DNA from: Patescibacteria group bacterium
GTDB taxonomy: Bacteria > Patescibacteriota > Patescibacteriia > UBA2591 > JAQWAS01
Length of the DNA stretch: 48,381 nucleotides
NCBI GenBank assembly: GCA_028707495.1
Contig: JAQWAS010000001.1
Coordinates: 1 to 48,381, forward strand
Direction of reading: 5' to 3'
A program made the translations under genes and the position numbers. Under the pieces are notes generated by a model that was not told the DNA's origin, searched no databases, and worked only from the letters and a program-made list of their open reading frames with translations. Below, in pieces: positions 22,884-30,807 of this stretch; the first letter of the stretch is position 1; every line of letters starts with the position of its first letter.

Positions 22884-24050
22884 ATGAAAATTGCTCACAT
22901 TACTTGTGTTTATCCGCCATATGGCGGTGGTATTGGCAAGGCTTGTTATCATCAAGTTAAAGAATTGGCTAATTTGGGCCACAAGGTTACCGTTTTTACT
23001 CCACGTTATGATAAAACAACTCAAGCTTTAGAAATTTCCAAAGTTAAGGTTAATTTAATTAAACCTTTGTTTAAATTTCGTAAAGCAGCGGTTTTATTTT
23101 CTTTGATTTGGAAATTAAAAGAATTTGATGTAGTACAATTACATTATCCCTTCTTTTTAACTGATAAAATTGTTTGGCTGGCTAAAAAATTATTTAATAA
23201 AAAATTTAAACTAGTGGTTTATTATCACATGGATGTTAAAAATAAAGGTTGGCTGGGTAAAATTTATCAAATTTATAATTTAGTTTGGCGTCAACGGGTT
23301 TTAAAAATCGCTGATTTAATTTTAGTTTCTTCTTTGGATTATATTCAAAATTCTCAAGTTAAAGATTTTTATTTTAAAAATAAAAATAAATTTAGAGAAC
23401 TAGCTTTTGGTGTTGACGCTGAATTTTTTAAGCCTAAATTTAAAAACCAAAAATTATTAAAAAAGTATAATTTAAAACCAGAAGATGAAATTATTTTATT
23501 TGTGGGAGGACTAGATAAAGCACATTATTTCAAGGGTTTGCCGGTGTTGTTTAGGGCAATTAAAAAATTAAAAGAAGATTATCATCGCCAGGTAAAGTTA
23601 TTGATTGTTGGGGGGGGAGATTTAATTCAAAAATATCAGCAAGATGTTATTAATTTAAACTTAGATTTAAATAGAGACATTATTTTTACTGGCTATATTC
23701 AAGATAGATATTTACCAAATTATTATAATTTAAGCGATGTTTTCGTTTTACCATCAATTGATCAATCAGAAGCTTTTGGTTTGGTTTTACTTGAAGCGAT
23801 GGCGTGTGCCAAGCCGTGTGTAGTTTCTAATTTGCCTGGTGTTAGAAAAGTAATTGATGATTATCAAACGGGCTTATTATCTAAAATTAATAATAGTCAA
23901 GATTTAGCTCAAAAATTGGAATTTTTATTAGTTCACAACATTAAGCGTCAGGAAATGGCGCAACAGGCCAGGCAATTAATTGAAAAAAAATATAACTGGA
24001 CACGGGTTGGCTATGGATTAATTGAGTTATATCAAAAATTATTATCATAA
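22884..24050 (+). CDS. GT4 glycosyltransferase with G8 tract
   Basis: A 388-residue GT-B enzyme. I choose ATG 22884 (MKIAHITCVYPP), two bases after the previous stop, over a TTG three codons earlier. N-terminal YPPYGGGIGKACYHQVKEL, then ILFVGGLDKAHYFKGLP near 207, and the donor motif SIDQSEAFGLVLLEAMACAKPCVVSN near 295 are typical. A run of eight G (23610-23617) encodes the VGGGD turn near residue 243. In such AT-rich DNA this tract could slip and switch the enzyme off. Sugar specificity is unknown. Confidence 0.93.
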   Translation: MKIAHITCVYPPYGGGIGKACYHQVKELANLGHKVTVFTPRYDKTTQALEISKVKVNLIKPLFKFRKAAVLFSLIWKLKEFDVVQLHYPFFLTDKIVWLAKKLFNKKFKLVVYYHMDVKNKGWLGKIYQIYNLVWRQRVLKIADLILVSSLDYIQNSQVKDFYFKNKNKFRELAFGVDAEFFKPKFKNQKLLKKYNLKPEDEIILFVGGLDKAHYFKGLPVLFRAIKKLKEDYHRQVKLLIVGGGDLIQKYQQDVINLNLDLNRDIIFTGYIQDRYLPNYYNLSDVFVLPSIDQSEAFGLVLLEAMACAKPCVVSNLPGVRKVIDDYQTGLLSKINNSQDLAQKLEFLLVHNIKRQEMAQQARQLIEKKYNWTRVGYGLIELYQKLLS

Positions 24051-24102
24051 TTTTAATAACAAAAAAAACCATAAATTTTTAAAATATAGTTTTTAAAATA
24101 AA

Positions 24103-25086
24103 TTATTTTTTAAGATAATCTTTAGAAAAAATTGTCGGTGTAAAATAAGTTAGTAATTCGGCGTTGCTAATTTTTTTATATTTTTGAATAATTTTTCGTT
24201 TTTTAAGTATTTTAAACATATCACAGGCGGCATGAAAGTAAGCCTTAAAAATAGTTTTACCATGTCCACGTTTAATATTTAAAATAATAATAGCCCAGTG
24301 ACCGATTTTAATTTTAATTAAAAATCTCAAAAGCAATTGCCATGGCAAATTTTTAATCAGAGTATAATAAATATTACGGTAGGAATAATATAAGGCAAAA
24401 TCACTCATCTGACCGGCAGTTTGTGAGCCTTTATGATAAACAATCGCTTGATCAGCCACGGCGGGTTTAAAGCCTTGGAGTAAAGCTCGAAAACCTAAAT
24501 CAAAATCTTCAGCGTAGCAAAAATAATCAGCATCAAAAAATTGATTATTAAATTTAATTTTTTCTAAAAGTTTACGCGAATAGAGAACGGCGCAACCGGT
24601 GGGACAGAAGAGAGGAGAATCTGAATTTAAACGATTAAAAGTTAATATTGAACGGGTAACTTGCATACCTAAATTATCAATTTTATCTGGTTGGTCATAT
24701 TGATAAACTGTGGCGTTTATCATATCATAACCTTGTTGGGCGGTTTTAACTAATTGATTTAAAAAATCAGCTTCAACTCGTGTGTCGTTATTTAAGCACA
24801 CAACATATTCAATTTCGGGATTTTTTAGCGCCTTAGTGATGCCAATATTATTACCTTGGGCAAATCCATAGTTTTTAAAATTTTTGATAACCTGAACAAA
24901 ATTAGTGTACTCGTTTTGTAAAATATCAGCTTGATTATTTTTAGAATTATTATCAACCAGAATAACATTAAAATTTGGATAATCTATTTTTTGACAAGAA
25001 TTTAAACACTCTCGCGTGTCGTTCAAACGATTATAATTAAGAATAATAATACTGATTTTGGGAGTTAAATTTTGTTGATTGTCCAT
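24103..25086 (-). CDS. GT2 glycosyltransferase
   Basis: A 327-residue GT-A enzyme on the minus strand. Motifs: ISIIILNYNRLNDTREC, FNVILVDNNSKNN and NYGFAQGNNIGITKA, with DxD-equivalent CLNNDTRVEADF near residue 99 and FCYAEDFDLGFRALLQG in the acceptor part. The C-terminal 90 residues are basic and partly hydrophobic (LPWQLLLRFLIKIKIGHWAIIIL), so membrane attachment is likely. It is similar in design to the enzyme at 21838. It is convergent with the preceding plus-strand gene and follows another minus-strand glycosyltransferase. Substrate unknown. Confidence 0.9.
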   Translation of the reverse strand: MDNQQNLTPKISIIILNYNRLNDTRECLNSCQKIDYPNFNVILVDNNSKNNQADILQNEYTNFVQVIKNFKNYGFAQGNNIGITKALKNPEIEYVVCLNNDTRVEADFLNQLVKTAQQGYDMINATVYQYDQPDKIDNLGMQVTRSILTFNRLNSDSPLFCPTGCAVLYSRKLLEKIKFNNQFFDADYFCYAEDFDLGFRALLQGFKPAVADQAIVYHKGSQTAGQMSDFALYYSYRNIYYTLIKNLPWQLLLRFLIKIKIGHWAIIILNIKRGHGKTIFKAYFHAACDMFKILKKRKIIQKYKKISNAELLTYFTPTIFSKDYLKK

Positions 25087-25109
25087 AATTTAGTTTATAA
25101 ATATTTTAC

Positions 25110-25212
25110 CTTCTTTTGTAACCAAAAGAAGCAAAAGTTCTGGGGGCGCTAATTCGCCTCACACCAATTTAAATCTCACTTGACTTATAAGGGGCTCAAT
25201 ACCGCCCCCAGA
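25110..25212. repeat. Double palindrome between two glycosyltransferase genes
   Basis: CTTCTTTTG 25110-25118 pairs with CAAAAGAAG 25123-25131 around TAAC. TCTGGGGGCG 25139-25148 pairs with CGCCCCCAGA 25203-25212 over a 54-base loop. The GC-rich arms contrast with the AT-rich neighbourhood. It looks like another REP-like element; no second copy is seen in the window. Confidence 0.55.
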
Positions 25213-25233
25213 CCCCCGTCTCGATCTATGTGA

Positions 25234-25261
25234 AAATACAAATACAAATACAGATACAAAT
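25234..25261. repeat. ACAAAT hexamer microsatellite
   Basis: About four and a half units of AAATAC (one with G for A) lie just beyond the 3' end of the minus-strand glycosyltransferase gene. Confidence 0.7.
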
Positions 25262-25267
25262 TAATAT

Positions 25268-26548
25268 TTAAAATAAATTATCAAAAATTTGGCTGAGGTG
25301 TTGAGTTAAATAACGTCGATCGAATTTTTTAATTTTATTTGTTGGTAAGTGTCGAATTAAAGTATCATTTTGCCATTGTTGATATAAATTTAAAATAGCT
25401 TGTTGGATGCCTTGAATATTATTAAATTCAACCACTGGGCCAGCTTGTAAATTTTTAATTAAATCAGCGCTAATACTGGGTTGGGGAACTAGGGTTAAGA
25501 TTGGATTGGGCTGATTTAAATATTCAAACATTTTGCCACAATAAATTTTATCACCACCTTGATCAGTGGAAATGGAAAGAATTAAAAGTAAAACATCAGC
25601 TTGGCGTTGATATTTTAGTGTTGAAAGGTAATTCGTTTCAGGAATAACTTGAACAATATTTTTGAACACAGGTTGCTGAAAAAGATTTTGTTCGTCTTGA
25701 CTAAAATTACCAATAAATTGAACTAATAAGTTTTTTTTAAAATCAGGTTGATCAATAATTAATTTTTTTAAAGCTTGAACAAAAAATTTAGGAGTTTGAA
25801 GGCCAGCAAAAGATCCAGTATAAGTTAAAGTAAATTTAGCATTTTTGATTTTGGATTTTAAATTAGCAAAATCTTCCGAGTCAAAACCATTGGTGATGGT
25901 TACGAATTTATCTTGTTTAATATGTGAATAGCGTTGAATGAAATCTTGACGCATGGGTTCGGTGTTGCAAACAATCATATCAGCTCGCTGGACGACTTTT
26001 TTTTCGTAAATTTTTAGAATTTGACGTTGAATTTTAAAAATAATATTTTGCGGTAAATGTTGGTTAGTTACCCAGCTGTCTCTAAAATCAGCTACCCAAG
26101 GTAAGTGAGTCTTCTTTTTTAAAAAATTACCCAAGAGATGAGTTGAAAATGGAGGGCCAGTGGTATAGATTAAATCAATTTTTTCTTCTAGAATTGATTT
26201 TAAACCAGCTAAACGCGAGGTTAGTGTCCAGCCCATAAATTGATCGGGTATAAAAAAGAGGAGTGGCCATTTTAAAATTCTCAGTAAAAAGTTTTTTAAA
26301 TTAGGCTTAGAAAAACCAGGGAAAGTTAAAAATTTATAAAATGGACATAAAGTACGCTTAATTTTAATATTTTTAGAAATTTGATTAGCTTCTTCTTTTT
26401 GTAAATGACAATAACCTTTTTGATGTGAAGTTAAAACAAAAGGTTGCCAATTAAATTTTGGTAAATATTTAATAAATTTCAAAGTCCGCTGGATACCGCC
26501 ACCACCACTGGGCGGAAAAAAATAACTAATGATTAAAACTTTTTTCAT
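25268..26548 (-). CDS. GT4 glycosyltransferase
   Basis: A 426-residue GT-B enzyme. The start MKKVLIISYFFPPSGGGGIQRTLKFIKYLP is typical for envelope-sugar GT4 proteins. The N domain includes DLIYTTGPPFSTHLLG and WVADFRDSWV. The C domain shows VTITNGFDSEDF, TLTYTGSFAG near 235 and KIYCGKMFEYLNQPNPILTLVP, where the second E of the usual E-x7-E is kept. No membrane segment stands out apart from a hydrophobic patch near residue 90. It is upstream of the GT2 gene at 24103 on the same strand; the two may be one unit despite the palindrome between them. Confidence 0.9.
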   Translation of the reverse strand: MKKVLIISYFFPPSGGGGIQRTLKFIKYLPKFNWQPFVLTSHQKGYCHLQKEEANQISKNIKIKRTLCPFYKFLTFPGFSKPNLKNFLLRILKWPLLFFIPDQFMGWTLTSRLAGLKSILEEKIDLIYTTGPPFSTHLLGNFLKKKTHLPWVADFRDSWVTNQHLPQNIIFKIQRQILKIYEKKVVQRADMIVCNTEPMRQDFIQRYSHIKQDKFVTITNGFDSEDFANLKSKIKNAKFTLTYTGSFAGLQTPKFFVQALKKLIIDQPDFKKNLLVQFIGNFSQDEQNLFQQPVFKNIVQVIPETNYLSTLKYQRQADVLLLILSISTDQGGDKIYCGKMFEYLNQPNPILTLVPQPSISADLIKNLQAGPVVEFNNIQGIQQAILNLYQQWQNDTLIRHLPTNKIKKFDRRYLTQHLSQIFDNLF

Positions 26549-26613
26549 AATTAAAGATGGTTTATTTTAATATTATAACCCAAAAATAGAGGGTTTACAA
26601 TGGAATTTTTTTA

Positions 26614-26641
26614 TTGCTTTAATATTGCAAAATGTTAAAAT
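26614..26641 (+). promoter_or_regulatory. Promoter giving a leaderless or near-leaderless transcript
   Basis: TTGCTT at 26614-26619 and TAAAAT at 26636-26641 are 16 bases apart, with TG before the -10. The next start codon is at 26648, where transcription itself should begin. Confidence 0.5.
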
Positions 26642-26647
26642 GAAATA

Positions 26648-27250
26648 ATGTCTAAAAGTTTAAAAATTATTCGTGGTGTTTTAGTTTTAATCGCTATTGG
26701 TTTAGTTTTTTTTGTTATTATTCAAGATTTTGTGCCGAGCGGTCAGATTGTTGGCGTTAAAGATTTCAAACATAAATCTTATTTTATTTCTGATTTTTAT
26801 CCAGCAGTTAGGGTTTGGCGAACTGAATGTTCAGATCAAAAATGTTATCAAACTATAGTTGGTGAACCAGTTTATTTTTTTGTAAGCGTACCGCGAGCAT
26901 TTAAAACTGCACAAGTTAAAATTATTTATCAAAATATCGGACAGCCGGAAATTAGTTTAGGCGTGGTACATTTAAGAGAAACTGGCGCGGTGGATTTAAA
27001 AATTTTAGATAAACATTCTGTTAACGAAATGGATTTAATAAATTCGTCTTGGCAAGAAAAAACGATTATTTTTGAAAGTTTACCTAGCCAAAACAATAAA
27101 ATTGAGTTTGTGATTTCGGCCCCAGAAATTGATTATTATCGTGGCCAAATAAAAATTAGTCACCTTGAAGTTAAATTAAATAAAGAACCTTGGCATTGGT
27201 ATGATTTTTGGCCAAGATTTAAAAATTATTTAAATAGAATTTTAAGTTAA
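26648..27250 (+). CDS. Membrane-anchored protein of unknown function
   Basis: A 200-residue protein with one N-terminal transmembrane segment (about residues 6-26, IIRGVLVLIAIGLVFFVII). The outside part is beta-rich, with a possible disulfide loop in TECSDQKCYQ (Cys59 and Cys64) and strands such as EPVYFFVSVP and KIEFVISAPE. It may have a carbohydrate-binding-like sandwich fold, but I recognise no family. Its stop overlaps the next start (TAATG), so the two membrane proteins are translationally coupled. The glycosyltransferase and rhamnose context suggests an envelope role. Confidence 0.7.
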   Translation: MSKSLKIIRGVLVLIAIGLVFFVIIQDFVPSGQIVGVKDFKHKSYFISDFYPAVRVWRTECSDQKCYQTIVGEPVYFFVSVPRAFKTAQVKIIYQNIGQPEISLGVVHLRETGAVDLKILDKHSVNEMDLINSSWQEKTIIFESLPSQNNKIEFVISAPEIDYYRGQIKISHLEVKLNKEPWHWYDFWPRFKNYLNRILS

Positions 27251-27471
27251 TGAAAAATATCACCAAATTTTATATATTTTTTATAAGTCGCGATATTTTT
27301 GTAATTAGTTCTATTTTACTTTTTATATTTTTATTATTAAAAGATGCTTGGGGAAGTTTTGTTTTTGTTTGGATAGATTTAAGGTTTTTTTTGATTTTTT
27401 GTTTATCAAGTGCTATAATAAGCTTAATAACTAGTAAATATAAAAATTATGATTCAAGGAGTCAAAACTAA
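27250..27471 (+). CDS. Small membrane protein, unknown
   Basis: A 73-residue protein with two hydrophobic segments (about residues 13-32 and 38-59) and a short polar tail. It begins inside the stop codon of the preceding gene (TAATG) and overlaps the rmlC-like gene by 23 bases. No family is recognised. A strong promoter for rmlC lies inside its coding sequence. The overlap on both sides supports that it is a real gene. Confidence 0.6.
   Translation: MKNITKFYIFFISRDIFVISSILLFIFLLLKDAWGSFVFVWIDLRFFLIFCLSSAIISLITSKYKNYDSRSQN
27391..27419 (+). promoter_or_regulatory. Promoter for the rmlC-like gene
   Basis: TTGATT at 27391-27396 and TATAAT at 27414-27419 are 17 bases apart, with extended TGC. 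It lies within the small membrane gene. Confidence 0.65.
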
Positions 27472-27904
27472 AAAGTTAAAAATTATTCCAGATGAAAGAG
27501 GAAGGGTAATGGAAATACTTCGTAACGATGATGAGTGTTATGAAAAATTTGGTCAAGTTTATATGACCACTAATTATCCGGGTGTTATAAAGGCCTGGCA
27601 TTATCATAAAATTCAAACTGATAATGTAGTCTGCGCGCATGGAATGCTCAAAGTTGTTTTATATGATAATCGAGAAGACTCCCCAACTAAGGGAGAAATT
27701 AATGAATTTTTTGTTGGAGAACATAATCCACTTTTAATTCATATTCCACCAATGATTTATCATGGTTGGAAAAATATTGGTGAATGCGAGGCCATTGCTG
27801 TAAGTGTTCCAACGGAAGCATATAATTATAAAGAACCCGATGAATATCGTTTATCGTATGACGATCCTTCAATTCCATATAATTGGGAAATTAAAATGGG
27901 TTAG
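27449..27904 (+). CDS. rmlC: dTDP-4-dehydrorhamnose 3,5-epimerase-related protein
   Basis: A 151-residue cupin of the RmlC family. RmlC isomerises dTDP-4-keto-6-deoxyglucose at C3 and C5, the third step to dTDP-L-rhamnose. Visible landmarks: DERGRVMEILR near 14, KAWHYHKIQTDNVVCAHGML with the catalytic-region histidines near 50, VLYDNRE, and HIPPMIYHGWKNIG near 96. It is shorter than classical RmlC (about 180) and belongs to the compact group, some members of which handle other sugars. rmlB, rmlD and rmlA all lie within 7 kb, which supports the rhamnose assignment. Confidence 0.82.
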   Translation: MIQGVKTKKLKIIPDERGRVMEILRNDDECYEKFGQVYMTTNYPGVIKAWHYHKIQTDNVVCAHGMLKVVLYDNREDSPTKGEINEFFVGEHNPLLIHIPPMIYHGWKNIGECEAIAVSVPTEAYNYKEPDEYRLSYDDPSIPYNWEIKMG

Positions 27905-27940
27905 GTTAATTTTGATTTAAAAAATAATTAGATAAAAATT

Positions 27941-28336
27941 ATGGACTGTCTTTTTTGTAAAATAGTTGCCGGAGAAATACCGGCTAGTAAGGTTTATGAA
28001 GATGAAAAAGTTTTAGCATTTTTAGATATTAATCCGGTTAGCCGAGGACATGTTTTAATTATTCCCAAAGAACATTATGAAAATATGTTAGCTATGCCAG
28101 ATGAATTATTACAATATATTTTTTTGCAAGCTAAAAACATCATGTTAGTAATTAAACGTGCAACCGGAGCTGATTATGTAGCTCTTTCGGTTGTGGGAAT
28201 TGATGTGTTACATTTTCATGTGCATTTAATTCCACGTTATTATGATGATGGTTTGTCTAGTTTTTGGCCAACTTTAAAATATCAAAATAATGAAATGGAA
28301 GAATATCAGCAAAAAATTATAGCAGAGATAAAATAA
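27941..28336 (+). CDS. HIT family hydrolase
   Basis: A 131-residue histidine-triad protein of the Hint/HinT branch. The N terminus CLFCKIVAGEIPASKVYED is characteristic. FLDINPVSRGHVLIIPKEHY gives the second block. The catalytic triad HFHVHLIPR is near residue 91. These enzymes hydrolyse AMP from phosphoramidates or dinucleoside polyphosphates in the cytoplasm. The two CxxC zinc-binding cysteines of some members are only half present (CLFC). It has a general housekeeping role and no evident tie to rhamnose. Confidence 0.93.
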   Translation: MDCLFCKIVAGEIPASKVYEDEKVLAFLDINPVSRGHVLIIPKEHYENMLAMPDELLQYIFLQAKNIMLVIKRATGADYVALSVVGIDVLHFHVHLIPRYYDDGLSSFWPTLKYQNNEMEEYQQKIIAEIK

Positions 28337-28350
28337 ATTTTGAAGATAAA

Positions 28351-28902
28351 ATGTTTGATCAAGAAAGGCCAATTAAAAAAATAAAATCACATTATATTTA
28401 TCATAGCTCATGGTTAGATATTCGTGAAGACGAAATTATAAAAGCCGACGAATCAAATGGTAAATATGTTGTTGTTGAAAGAATTCATTGCGCAGTAATT
28501 ATTCCACAGAAAAGCGATGGAAAAATTTTTTTAACTCAAGAATACCGCTATCCAGTTGAAAGGTGGACTTGGAATTTTACTATGGGTAGTTGTAAAAAGG
28601 GCGAAAGATACCAAGATGGAGCTTGTCGCGAATTAGAGGAAGAGACGGGTTGGCGAGCTGGTAAAATAGAATCATTAGGTGAAGTCGATCTAGTACCGGG
28701 ATATTCAAACGAAATAGCTCATTTTTATTTAGCAACCGATTTAAAGGCTGGAAAAATAAAAAGAGAAAGTAGTGAAATTGGAATGAAAATTCAAGAATTT
28801 AGTGTTGAAGAAATAGATCAGATGATACAGGAAAATAAGATTAGAGATGGTTTAAGTATTGTAGCTTGGTTTTTTTATAAAAATTTTTTAAAAAATAATT
28901 AA
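28351..28902 (+). CDS. Nudix hydrolase, ADP-ribose pyrophosphatase-like
   Basis: A 183-residue Nudix protein. The box is complete: GSCKKGE then RELEEETGW (G-x5-E-x7-REUxEExGU), near residues 76-98. The preceding strand IHCAVIIPQ and the FLTQEYRYPVERWTWNF segment are typical of ADP-sugar pyrophosphatases, which cleave ADP-ribose or ADP-sugars in the cytoplasm. Fifteen bases separate it from the HIT gene, so these two nucleotide-cleaning enzymes probably share a transcript. Exact substrate unknown. Confidence 0.92.
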   Translation: MFDQERPIKKIKSHYIYHSSWLDIREDEIIKADESNGKYVVVERIHCAVIIPQKSDGKIFLTQEYRYPVERWTWNFTMGSCKKGERYQDGACRELEEETGWRAGKIESLGEVDLVPGYSNEIAHFYLATDLKAGKIKRESSEIGMKIQEFSVEEIDQMIQENKIRDGLSIVAWFFYKNFLKNN

Positions 28903-28912
28903 ATTTAAATTT

Positions 28913-29566
28913 ATGTCAAAAAAAACAATTTTAATTTTAATTTTAGCTTTAAGCTTAACTTTGGCTGGTTGTGGTAAAAAAAATAATTCTGAGATTAATA
29001 ATAGTCAAAATGATTTGAATTCTTTTTTAAATAATCTTGAAAAAGTTCAACAGATGAGTTACCAAGAAGTTGCTAATATTAACGGGCAAGAAATGATAAC
29101 CCAAGGTTATGTTAAAAATAATAAAATTCGTAAAGAAACGAGTATGCTTGGTCAGGAAGTTGTGATGATAATTAACCAGGACGCACAAGTAGTTTATTTA
29201 TATATGCCGAATCAAAATACAGCTATGCAATTACAATTAACAGCTTTACAGTCAGAAGATTTATCAACCCCAGAAGAACGCAAAAATATGATTGACGACA
29301 CTTGTCGCGAGACAGGCAAAGAAATAATTGACGATAAAAAATGTTTGGTAATTGAATGCCAACAACCTGAACAAAAAATTACCATGTGGTTATGGGAAAA
29401 ATATGGTTTAACGCTTAAGTCAATTATGGAAAGCAATGACATGAGTAGCACCTATGAAGTTAAAAATATTAGTTTTGATGATATAGATGATAGTTTATTT
29501 GAATTACCCGTCGGCGTGCAAATGATGGATATGCCAGATATGTTGAATTTTGATCCAGAATTGTAA
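28913..29566 (+). CDS. Lipoprotein, unknown function
   Basis: A 217-residue lipoprotein. The signal ILILALSLTLAGC ends with a lipobox LAGC (Cys20). The mature part is a beta-rich domain with alternating polar strands (MSYQEVANINGQEMITQGYV and KIRKETSMLGQEVVMII), a Cys pair (TCRETGKEIIDDKKCLVIEC) and a methionine-rich C terminus MMDMPDMLNFD. The layout resembles LolA/LppX-like or DUF4412-type outer-lipid proteins, but this is a weak guess. It lies ten bases after the Nudix gene, in the same run. Confidence 0.8.
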   Translation: MSKKTILILILALSLTLAGCGKKNNSEINNSQNDLNSFLNNLEKVQQMSYQEVANINGQEMITQGYVKNNKIRKETSMLGQEVVMIINQDAQVVYLYMPNQNTAMQLQLTALQSEDLSTPEERKNMIDDTCRETGKEIIDDKKCLVIECQQPEQKITMWLWEKYGLTLKSIMESNDMSSTYEVKNISFDDIDDSLFELPVGVQMMDMPDMLNFDPEL

Positions 29567-29595
29567 ATAGGAATTAAATAAATAAGCCGTAGAAT

Positions 29596-29664
29596 TGTCA
29601 TGCTGAATTTATTTCAGCATCTAGGTTAGCATATAATAGATTTTGAATTAAATTCGGGATGACA
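29596..29664. repeat. TGTCATGCTGAA palindromic element
   Basis: TGTCATGCTGAATTTATTTC at the left is identical to the start of 18152-18220. The right end is TTCGGGATGACA. The following GTTTGGTTGCTACCAC also matches. Together with 2816-2939 this is a third full copy. Confidence 0.8.
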
Positions 29665-29744
29665 GATAAAAATGTTTGGTTGCTACCACACTTATGGAGC
29701 TGTTACTAAGATTTAATTTTTTATATTTTTATATCAAAAATCAT

Positions 29745-30731
29745 ATGAAAATTTTAATTACTGGTGGAGCAGGTTTTATTGGTTCAAACTTAATCCACCA
29801 CATGTTTAAAAAATATCCAGATTATCAAATTGTTAATTTAGATAAATTGACTTATGCTGGAAATTTAGAAAATTTAAAACAAGTAGAGAAAAATCAAAAT
29901 TACAAATTTATTAAAGGCGATATTAATGATGCTAAATTGGTTGACGGATTGGTTAAAGATTGTGATGCTATAATTCATTTGGCTGCCGAATCACACGTTG
30001 ATCGATCAATTTTAGACCCCGGCGCTTTTATTGAAACTAACATTGGAGGCACAGTTACCTTATTAAACGCCGCGCGTAAGCATAATAAACGTTTTCATCA
30101 TGTTTCAACTGACGAAGTTTTCGGTTCGTTGGGATTGGACGAAAATCGTAAATTTAATGAACAGACTGCGTATGATCCACATAGTCCGTATTCAGCTTCA
30201 AAGGCCGCTTCTGATCATTTGGTTCGTGCTTATCAACATACTTATAATTTACAGACAACCATTACTAATTGTTCGAACAATTATGGACCATATCAATTTC
30301 CAGAAAAATTAATTCCTTTGTTTGTGACTAATTTAATTGAAAATAAAAAAGTGCCTTTATATGGCGATGGTTTAAATGTGCGTGACTGGTTGTATGTGGA
30401 GGACCATTGTGAAGCGATTGATTTGGTTTTACATCAAGGCAAAACAGGTGAGACTTATTGTGTCGGTGGCAATGCAGAAAAGAATAACTTAGAAATTACC
30501 AATTTAATTTTGCAACAAATGGGTTTTGGCGATGAAATGATTGAATATGTTCAAGACCGACCAGGACATGATCGGCGCTATGCTATTGAGGCCAACAAAA
30601 TTAAAAATGAACTTGGCTGGGAGCCAAAATATAATTTTGAACAAGCCATGCAAAAAACTATTAATTGGTACAAAGATAACCAAGAATGGTGGCAGAGAAT
30701 TAAATCGGGAGAGTATAAAAAATACTATTAA
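29745..30731 (+). CDS. rmlB: dTDP-glucose 4,6-dehydratase
   Basis: A 328-residue extended SDR enzyme, second step of dTDP-rhamnose synthesis. NAD motif GGAGFIGSNL near residue 7; HLAAESHVDRSI; catalytic YSASK near 152 with STDEVFG before it; substrate loop NNYGPYQFPEKLIP; and RDWLYVEDHCEAI. The C terminus has RPGHDRRYAI, the RmlB hallmark. I start at ATG 29745 because upstream codons derive from repeat DNA. The last 30 codons exist a second time as a decayed fragment at 31532-31655. Confidence 0.95.
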   Translation: MKILITGGAGFIGSNLIHHMFKKYPDYQIVNLDKLTYAGNLENLKQVEKNQNYKFIKGDINDAKLVDGLVKDCDAIIHLAAESHVDRSILDPGAFIETNIGGTVTLLNAARKHNKRFHHVSTDEVFGSLGLDENRKFNEQTAYDPHSPYSASKAASDHLVRAYQHTYNLQTTITNCSNNYGPYQFPEKLIPLFVTNLIENKKVPLYGDGLNVRDWLYVEDHCEAIDLVLHQGKTGETYCVGGNAEKNNLEITNLILQQMGFGDEMIEYVQDRPGHDRRYAIEANKIKNELGWEPKYNFEQAMQKTINWYKDNQEWWQRIKSGEYKKYY

Positions 30732-30741
30732 ATTTTTTTAT

Positions 30742-30770
30742 TTGCTTTATATTTGTATTTGTTCTATAAT
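30742..30770 (+). promoter_or_regulatory. Promoter for the CxxC-x17-CxxC gene
   Basis: TTGCTT at 30742-30747 and TATAAT at 30765-30770, 17 bases apart. Confidence 0.6.
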
Positions 30771-30807
30771 GCTCTCATTAGATTAATAAAAAATAACATC
30801 AAAACAT

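Noticed and set aside
24051-24102. Terminator between the convergent glycosyltransferase genes
   Set aside because: Only weak AT-only pairing is visible (AAAAAC with GTTTTT), not enough for a firm call.
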